DNA of 64,000 nucleotides from Blasia pusilla (lineage: Eukaryota; Marchantiophyta; Marchantiopsida; Blasiales): assembly GCA_050084515.1 (NCBI GenBank), contig CM114273.1, positions 1,178,001-1,242,000 of the forward strand, given 5' to 3'. Each line of letters starts with the position of its first letter. The stretch's first letter is position 1. Under the pieces are notes generated by a model. It worked only from the letters and a program-made list of their open reading frames with translations, was not told where the DNA came from and did no database searches. Positions 56,780-64,000 of this stretch are shown piece by piece. The position numbers were made by a program, and so were the translations under genes.

Positions 56780-58366
56780 ATTTGTTGGACTAGCAGAGGG
56801 CCTCGTGATAGACTAACTTCAAAACCTCTCTCTCGATCAACTCATGAAAAAAATGATACAGGATCTCTATGTGCTTTGTATGAGCATGAAACACAAGATA
56901 ATATGCTATGTCAATGCAACTCTAATTGTCTAACAACATTACAATGGCACTTTTTGGTGCTTCTCCTTTGTCCTCCAATATCCATCTCAACCATACTACT
57001 TCACGAGAAGCATAATAAGCCGCCTTGTACTCTACCTTAGTAGAAGAAAGAGCCACTGTAGGTTGCTTCTTACTTGCTACAAAAGGTTATCATTTTTGTC
57101 CCTGCTCCATAGGTGATGCCGTACTCGATAGTGCCTCTGATGTACTTCAACACACGTATCCTTGCCTTCCAATGGTTCTCACGAGGCTTAGTTCAGAACT
57201 TACTCAACACTCCCATAGCGAAGATAATGTCTAGTCTAGTGTTGTACGAAAATATCAAACTGGTTACAAGCTTTCTGTACAACTTTTCATCTACCAATGA
57301 TGAAATATCCTCCATTGAGAGTTTCAACTCTACCTCCATTACCTAAACAACCGGCTTACACTCGGTCATCCCAAATATCTTCAAGATTTCTCTAGCATAA
57401 TTTTGCTAAGAGAGAAAAATAGAATCTGACAGTTGCCAAATCTCCAGCCCTATAAAGTAGTGCAAAGACCTAAATTTGACATTTCAAACTAAGATTTCAA
57501 CACTCCCTTCATTTCCTCTATTTTCTTACTAAAATAGAGGAAAGGAAGACCTCTATTTTTCTTCATCATAGAGGAAATGAAGACCTCTATTTTCTTCATC
57601 ACAGAAGACAGATGACTGTGGTCTTCTGTGATGATCATATCATCCACATACATGACTATCAACATATACATCGTATCTTCGCAAAACACATACAAATTTG
57701 CTTTTGACGGGCTCTTGATTAGACCCTTCTCTCGGAAGAATGTATCTATTCGTTGATACCATACCCTTGAGGCTTGCTTCAACCCATACAATGCTCGATG
57801 AAGCAAACATACTTTCTCTTTTGATCCCGGTATCTCAAAACCTAGTAATTGAGATACATACACCTCCTCCTTGAGACTCCTATTCAGAAAGGCAGACTCA
57901 CATTGTATTGGTATGCAGGCCAACGTCTTGTTCTTGCCACCGCTAGGACAATTTGAATGGTTGTCATCCTTGCAGTAGAAGAAAAAGTCTCATAGTAATC
58001 AAAACCTTCAATGTGTGAACATCCTTGTGCAACCAACCTTGCTTTGAATTTATCCAATATATCGTCCGACTTGTACTTGGTCTTGTACACCTACTTGGTG
58101 CGTATTATCTTCCTAATCTTTGGCTTCTCAACCAAAGTCCAAGTTTCATTTCTTTGAATAGCGTGCATCTCCATCTGCATGGCCTTTCTCCATTGAGGAT
58201 GAGCAGGGGCCTCATCCAAGCATGATGGCTCTTCCACCTTCAAGATCTCTATCATCAAGGCCATGTTGACAGGATGTGTGGAAGTTCTATTCTGCTCGTC
58301 TAGTCTCTTGGATCTCCTTGGATCTGTAATAACTTCATCAACTGGTGGTGGATCCTTACCATCCAA
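56780..58366 (-). pseudogene. Copia reverse transcriptase and RNase H
   Basis: RT: WRKAMQMEMHAIQRNETWTL (about 58190-58140), FKARLVAQGCSHIEGFDYYE (about 58040), RALYGLKQASRVWYQRID and the catalytic YVDDMIIT (about 57640). RNase H: QPTVALSSTKVEYKAAYYAS (about 57050) and VFHAHTKHIEILYHFFHE (about 56860). These are diagnostic of Ty1/copia. In the RT near 57530-57640 two hairpin-forming insertions (CCTCTATTTT and CATCACAGAAGAC arms) distort the frame. Confidence 0.85.
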
Positions 58367-58589
58367 GAGCTACTTTATCCACTTAGGGTATGACGACCGT
58401 AGTGGAAGACTAGACTACTCTTTGTAATCATCACCAAATTCTTCTTCTTGATGATCTGGTGTAAACATTGATGGTGTGCTCTAGTCAATTATCTCTTCGT
58501 TTGATGATAATGTGGAAGGACCACTAATATCCGCCACTTGACAAGGCTGTTTGTGGAACATCATATCAAGACTCACAAGCATCTTTTTT

Positions 58590-59965
58590 GCCTCAGGACA
58601 CCTTAGGCGATAAGCTTTTAGACTCATCACTGTATCCCATAAAGATGCACTTCCTACTCTTGCACTCCAACTTGGTTTTGGTTGCTTCAGGAATATGTAC
58701 AAAGCACTCACTACCAAAAGTCCTAAAATGTTTGACTAATGGTATCTTACGTGAGTATGATTGATGAGGAGTCATGCCTTGCACTAACTTGGTAGCACTT
58801 CTATTTAGAATGTAAACGGCAATATTAACAGCTTCAGCCCAAAATCCTTCTATCAAACCTTTTGCTTTCATCATACATCTTGCCATCTCCACCACTATAC
58901 AGTTTCAACGCTCGAAAACTCCATTTTTTTGTGGTGTATGTATCGTGGTTAACTATCGCTTAATTCCATACTCTCCCAAATATTTTTTGAATTCTATTGA
59001 TAAGAATTCTCCTCCTCGATCGATGCAAAGCTTTTGTACCTTCTTTCCTGTCTCATTCTCAACCAACTTGTGTCATACTTAAAATTTTCCAAAAGCACTT
59101 GCCTTGTCACGAAGGAAATACACCCATATCTTCCTACTATAATTTTTGACGACTAAAAAGAAGTTGGAAGAACCACCTAATGCCACTAATCTCATTTTAC
59201 CATAGAGTTCAGTATGTATCAGCTCTAGAGGAGCCTTTGCTCTATTGCCGGACTCTTGTGGAAATTTTTGTCGGTGTTTCTTGCCTATCATACAAGCTTC
59301 ACATATATTTGACACTCCAAAAATTATTGGTAAATCAATAACCATGCCAGATTTTTGCATCTGACTTAGAAAGGGAAAGTTTAGGTGACCAAATCTTTCA
59401 TGCCACAACTTACTGCTACTAAGATTTGTATCTACACTTGTCGTAAAAGCATACAACTCGTAGATATTTCCACGTTGTATACCTTCTCCCACTACCTTCC
59501 CATTGGCATCCTCAATGACTGCTCCAATTTTCTTGAAACAAACTTCTAAGTCATGATCACATGATACTGCTACTAAAATCAAATTGCGCTTTAATTCTGG
59601 TACGTAGAATACAATAGTTAACTTCTTTTCATCTCCTTTTTGTGAGACAACAGAAATTGTGCGTTTCCCTTCCATAGGGCACTTTGTATTATTCCTAACA
59701 ATAACAACGATTGGCTACTCTAGAGGCTATAAGGAGCTATACCAATCCTTATGATTGGTCATATGCTTAGATGCTCCACTATCAAGCACCCATTCATCTT
59801 CACTCTTTGACTTAGTGGAATGTTTTGCTTGTGTGTAGAACTCTTCAATTGCTACCCAAGCATCTACCTCATGTTCTCCTAGTTTTATAGAATTTCCAAA
59901 CTCCTTCTTAGGTCTTAAACAACCGTTCTTCTCATCATGACTCTTCTTTCTATAATCTTTCATAA
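58590..59965 (-). pseudogene. Copia protease and integrase
   Basis: The protease catalytic motif WVLDSGASKHMTNH lies at about 59750-59800. The GAG-pre-integrase region follows, with LWHERFGHLNF and CEACMIGKKH (the HHCC zinc site), then the start of the integrase core (HTELYGKM, where the catalytic Asp expected before LYG appears as Glu) in a 198-codon open block 59675-59079. The C-terminal integrase part, EMARCMMKAKGLIEGFWAEAV and YILNRSATK, is in 58895-58593. Stops and frameshifts separate the blocks. Confidence 0.8.
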
Positions 59966-60613
59966 GATGACCTAGTTTACCACAATATAAGCATTTGAAG
60001 GCTTTTCTTGAAAATTTCTTCTTGACATTTGAATTGTAATACTGATTTCTACCTCTCTGTACGTTGGCAGTAAATGCTATACCTCGGAGGCAAAATCCTT
60101 ATGCACCGACGTACCAAAGCTTTGCTAGACTTTGAAATTCCTACGGATGCCATCTGATCTTGAAGATTCTTGATCCTTGTCAAAAATTGCTCTACGCTTT
60201 CTCCTTCTGAAAATTTCTTGGACGCAAGCTAATTCTCTAGATTTTGAATCCGAATCTCATTCCACGTTTTATATTGATTCTTCATAATGTTCCACGCCTC
60301 AGCAGTAGTGGTAGTATGTTGAATGAGAGTCATGAAGAATCAGTTACATTCGTGACGATCGCATATAGAGCATCAGCATTTTTTTGCATTTTCATGCCAA
60401 CAATACAAAAAGATCGATATCACCAGATGAAGATGAACATGCAGAACTCAAAGTAGCTTGTGGATTTGAATCGACCCCTCTAGCCGTCTCCCAAATCTCA
60501 AATGATTCGAGGACAGTTCTCAATTTGAACTTCCACAATGTATAGTTAGATCCATCTAACCTCCCTTCATCTAGTGGAGGAGGATGAGCACGAACTGATG
60601 AAGACGTAGCCAT
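59960..60613 (-). pseudogene. Copia gag with zinc knuckle
   Basis: Starts at ATG 60613 (MATSSSVRAHPPPLDE), 61 bases past the primer binding site. It has the gag motif LDGSNYTLWKFKLRTVLES typical of plant copia. It stops at 60392 and later gag is frameshifted. The knuckle near 59965-60005 reads CLYCGKLGHLMKDY: the CCHC last Cys is Tyr, so zinc binding would be lost. Confidence 0.75.
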
Positions 60614-60673
60614 CTCTCAAGATTTTGTGCAAATACACTAGATTTCCAGATACAAAATAGTGGAAAATCTACT

Positions 60674-60685
60674 GCTCTAGTACCA
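60674..60685 (-). other. Primer binding site for initiator tRNA-Met
   Basis: Minus-strand TGGTACTAGAGC follows the LTR end immediately and differs by two bases from the usual plant copia site TGGTATCAGAGC. Reverse transcription would have been primed here. Confidence 0.75.
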
Positions 60686-60990
60686 TGTGAAAAAATAGAA
60701 AGTGACGAAATCACTGAATTCTTTTACAAAACTTGGAGATACAAAGTGGCCTAGTCCGTTGTGTGCTCATAGAAGAGCTTCGATGGAACCTGAACATGGA
60801 GATAACTCGACATACAAGAATGCGCTATCATTGCGGATCTCGACTATTTCACTACTCGAAAAACTAGGGTTTTTGTATTTTTCTTCATTTCTATTAATAG
60901 AAAAATTTTGCATCAGGGTGCCCCGTACCTTGATGCAATATAGGGTTAGATAATCCTAGTAACGCTACTCCATAAACCAATTACGTCACA
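60686..60990 (-). repeat. Copia 5' LTR (approximate)
   Basis: The LTR ends in ...TTTTTTCACA directly against the primer binding site. A start at TGTGACG near 60990 gives about 305 bp; a start at TGCATCAAGG near 60937 gives about 252 bp. No second copy is present to fix the boundary. Confidence 0.55.
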
Positions 60991-60994
60991 ATAC

Positions 60995-61185
60995 TATAAC
61001 TCCTTCGATGTCTAAGTCGGAACCATCAATATAGGCTTCTCCTCATATAAGGGGGCCGACCAGATTAATGGTGCTCAAAGAAGTGTATGTTGAGAATCCA
61101 ATAATTTCTAGCAGTGGAGGAAACATTTCACTGGAGACTTCAGTTCTGTATGTTCTCATTTAGGACTCCCTTATCATTTATGGGA
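60995..61185. other. Spacer between the copia LTR and inverted satellite B
   Basis: Unique sequence with nothing recognised. Confidence 0.4.
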
Positions 61186-61189
61186 CCGA

Positions 61190-61740
61190 AACTTGAGACC
61201 AATTGATCCTCCTTTTCAATTCAAGAACTAGATCTATACTTTTGTTGGTGTGGGAACCATAGTTCAGAATGCCTCCGTTCGGACTCAGTTCTCGTCTCTG
61301 GAATCGGAACGGCAGTTCCGATTGATCCTCCTTCTCATTTCAAGAATTGGATCTCTAGTTCTGATGGTGAGGAAGCCGAGAAGGAGGGCCGTGATCTCTT
61401 TTGGGAGCTACAATTCTGAATGTCCCCGTTTGGGCTTAGTGATTGTGTCAAGAATTGGATTTTGAGTTCCCATTGATCCTCCTTCTCATTTCAAGAACTG
61501 GATCTATACTTTCGATAGTGAGGTAGCAAGGAACAAGGGCGACGATTTCATTTAGGAACTACACTTCCAAAAGCCCTCGTTGAGGGAGGGACTCTCGTCT
61601 CTCGGATCGGAACTTGAGTTCCGATAGATCCTCCTCATTTCAAGCATTGGATCTATGGTTTTGATGGTGAGGAAGCCGAGAAGGAGGTCCCCGATATCCT
61701 TTGAGAACCACAACTCCAAACGCTCCCACTTGGGCGTTTC
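61190..61740. repeat. Satellite B in inverted orientation, about four copies
   Basis: Units read 'gatcctccttctcatttcaa', 'gaactggatctata.ttt', 'gatggtgaggaagccgagaa' and 'cggaacttgagttccgat'. This is the reverse complement of the 41.2-44.1 kb satellite, so the two arrays face each other 17-20 kb apart. Confidence 0.88.
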
Positions 61741-62002
61741 CCGGATCATTTTTTTGTTAGCGATCTCTCTCCACCGGAGGTGCAAAGCGCTTGGTCTAGA
61801 AGTGAGAGAAGAATGTGAGCGCCCCATTGTTGATCTTTTGTAGGTCGATGAGGATATACAATTGTGAGGTTATTTTTTCTTCTCCTTCCGAATGCAACAC
61901 TTGTGTTGTTGTCGATCTGGTCTACGGTGGAGTTTAATAGGAGTTCATTTTGATGTCAATTGTGGCAGGATAGAAAACGCCTTTTTGGGGGTTTAAGATA
62001 CT

Positions 62003-63147
62003 ATGACTTCCGAGCCTAAAGGAAGATTACTTGTCAAGGTTAAAGAGAACGTCGTCTCCGCCAGGCTTTTTTGAATGTATTCGGCGTGCAACGCGCCTGA
62101 TGGATTGGCATTGTATCATGATATTTGTGAAGGGCATACAAGGAGGTACTAACATTCCGATGGCTCAAGTCATATAATTCAGCTAGAGGAGGTAGAGAAG
62201 AAGTGCAGTGCAGATTTAGATGATTTGAAGTTGCAGATGGAACAGCAGAACAAAGCATTAGGTGTACTAATGGAAATGGTGTCAAAGCTCACCTCCTTGG
62301 AGGTGAGCTTTGATTTATCCGATTCCCTACCATCCGCAACAGGGGAAGAGAAGATAACATCAGGTAACTCACCATTCAATATAAAGATTCCCTTTCTATT
62401 TCTTCTTTGCCTTTCGTATGTCATTTTCAGTGAATATCACTTGCTGATCTTCTTAGCAATAGTACTTCAGATGTGAATTCTTTTGAGTTTGGTAACTTGC
62501 AGCCGTTGTTGAACATCCATCAACTTCTGAAGCGAGAATAGCTCAACCAGGGAAGAGGAAGATCTCAACACATAATGAAGCAATAACAACGGTAAGGAGC
62601 CTTTTTTTTCCTGATCAGACCTAGGAACTTGTAATACACTTACTTATTGTAGTTAAGTACCTAAAATTCTTACTCATCTTGGTCGACTTTGATTCTTTAT
62701 AGAAGGGCCAAAAGCACCAAGAGGAGAAGCTCCATGGAAAGTGTTGGGGATGAACACTTGTAAGCATGGGATCTTGATATATTGAATGGTTCATTTGCAC
62801 AATTTTCTATCCATCAACAAAATAATGGACATTTTATCTTACAGAATTGTATGACAATTGTGTGCAAAAAACTTGAGTTTAGACAGCCAAGCTAAATCAT
62901 CACCTACCAAAAGATAAAAGTCTAGGCACCACTCTGATGTAGCAAATATGCAAGATAGTGAAATCAAATGACCCTAACCATGCCTATCCCACTAGGCATG
63001 TTTAGGGTTGATCTCAATGAAGTATTTGAGCCTGAACATGCTCTATGGATGCCAAATTTTATAGATGAACCGGCACAAGAAACATTTGGCGATGCTCTTG
63101 CATCAAGCATGCTCTGCCAAGAGATGCACACGAGGGAGGTGATGTAG
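62003..63147 (+). CDS. Candidate spliced gene, coiled-coil protein of unknown function
   Basis: Proposed exons: 62003-62038 (ATG, MTSEPKGRLLVK, weak donor GTTAAA); 62183-62363 (acceptor TAATTCAG, donor GTAACT, preceded by a perfect TACTAAC branch point); 62503-62591 (acceptor CTTGCAG, donor GTAAGG); then 62703 onward. Phases join through the first three. Exon 2 gives a heptad-like helix, LEEVEKKCSADLDDLKLQME, and continues to MVSKLTSLE. From 62703 the joined frame ends at TGA 62751-62753 after KGQKHQEEKLHGKCWG. A different frame (RAKSTKRRSSMESVGDEH) runs to a good donor at 62760 and joins 63006-63147 (VDLNEVFEPEHALWMPNF, stop TAG). Both outcomes may be isoforms, or one base is wrong or lost. 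An alternative acceptor at 62471 gives an earlier stop at 62539. No family is recognised; it might be a recent pseudogene. Confidence 0.45.
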
Positions 63148-63149
63148 TA

Positions 63150-63525
63150 GAGTAGTTTTTCTTTTTGGCACCAATCTACCTGAGGTGCATAGACTTCTCT
63201 TTTGAAGTGATTTTATTGGCTTAAGACATCTTTTCTGGTTTGTTAAATATGAGAATCGAAAACCGTGCCAATTCTAATATCAAACTTTACTTTTAAGACA
63301 TTCATATTCTGTTCTATTTGCATTTCATCCCCTTGTAGTTGAGTTGCCATGTTGTTGGTTGTGTGCATTTATTCCAAATTGCATTTTAGGCTGATGTATA
63401 TGCTTTAGTGTTGCAATTCAAACAGGAATGGACATAAGGATTTCAATAATTCAGATCCAATTACAAGTGAAAGACCTTTCAAAAGATATTAATAAACTCA
63501 TCAAAAACTCCAAAAATGAAATCTA
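63150..63525. other. Probable 3' flank of the candidate coiled-coil gene
   Basis: AT-rich unique sequence after the last proposed stop. No further exon is seen. Confidence 0.35.
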
Positions 63526-63529
63526 CAAG

Positions 63530-63990
63530 TCATATCAATATTACTGGTGTAGTGAGGTATCATTCCTACCTAGTCACTAAACATGACTCATTCAGACCTA
63601 TTCCAATGACTATAGGACTCATTATGTCCTGCCCGCAACCTCCACAGTTGTATTGTCATATCTACACTAGTTGTAGGGCCTTCTACTCTAGTCATGTGTC
63701 ACTACTTGGCGAGTGACTAAACATGACTACGTGAGTAAATTACAGTAGTGGAAAAAATTGATATGACTACACGAGTTGTGAACTATGACTGAATCCAAAA
63801 ATTTAATGATTGATGGAGGCATGACTATTACCACCAAGTGGCTTCCTCACCCATGTGGTACACTTGTCACATTTTCATTCGATACAATATACTTTTACAT
63901 GACTAAACATGACTACGGTAGTCATTGGTGGTAACTAGACAGATACCCTAGATATGACTACAGGAGTTGTCTTCCATACTCCACGTCATC
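63530..63990. repeat. Cluster of ATGACTA motifs, possible small mobile element
   Basis: The phrase 'tgactaaacatgactac' or a shorter 'atgactac' variant occurs near 63583, 63714, 63756, 63899 and 63951. 'ccaccaagtgg' and 'ccattggtggtaac'-like pieces occur in both orientations. The structure suggests a non-autonomous element that runs off the window; boundaries are not resolved. Confidence 0.4.
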
Positions 63991-64000
63991 AGTGCCATGT

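Larger units (their letters stand above)
56780..60990 (-). mobile_element. Ty1/copia retrotransposon, minus strand, decayed
   Basis: In minus-strand order: 5' LTR (60990 to 60686), primer binding site (60685-60674), gag, zinc knuckle, protease, integrase, RT and RNase H ending near 56780. All domains are recognisable but broken by stops and frameshifts. I could not find a 3' LTR beside the RNase H end, so that side is deleted or too diverged. Small hairpin insertions lie in the RT region near 57530-57640. Confidence 0.85.

Noticed and set aside
61250-61827. Open frames resembling those of the 42-44 kb region
   Set aside because: They come from inverted satellite B units.

Overview
The window looks like nuclear DNA of a land plant, probably a spore-bearing lineage (bryophyte, lycophyte or fern; I cannot place it more precisely). 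Evidence: a three-exon, 12-cysteine plant-type metallothionein gene, GT-AG introns, a plant-style Ty1/copia element primed by initiator tRNA-Met, a Ty3/gypsy pol, and a non-LTR reverse transcriptase. Gene density is very low. Most of the DNA is AT-rich spacer, decayed retroelements and many different, mostly locally private tandem repeats with units of about 32-200 bp.

Layout. 0-10 kb: AT-rich spacer around the metallothionein gene (3545-5113, +), which has a TATA box, a duplicated promoter segment and a tandem repeat in intron 2. 10-34 kb: four paralogues of a small secreted six-cysteine protein family at 12246-12617 (-), 21297-21656 (-), 25523-25885 (-) and 33827-34183 (+). Each is intronless and each lies beside its own minisatellite. 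The array 5' of the third copy is built from 17 degenerate copies of that gene's own leader and signal-peptide start. 34-44 kb: long arrays, including two satellite families (39.5-41.1 and 41.2-44.2 kb) carrying many short palindromes. 45-48 kb: a non-LTR retrotransposon RT on the minus strand, interrupted by a copia gag-protease fragment. 49.4-50.3 kb: a 145-bp array. 52.4-55.9 kb: a 5'-truncated Ty3/gypsy pol with a PHD finger behind its integrase. 56.8-61.0 kb: a Ty1/copia element on the minus strand with 5' LTR, PBS and decayed gag-pol. 61.2-61.7 kb: inverted copies of the 42-kb satellite. 62.0-63.15 kb: a candidate spliced coiled-coil gene on the plus strand. The window ends in a region of recurrent ATGACTA motifs.

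The genes share no pathway that I can see. The most notable content is the six-cysteine family with its invariant spacing C-x15-C-x20-C-x10-C and a terminal cysteine, plus the amplified signal-peptide module upstream of one member. Protein function for this family is not known to me; a beta-barrel antimicrobial (MiAMP1-like) fold is a weak guess. Coordinates of arrays and decayed elements are approximate to about 10-30 bases.
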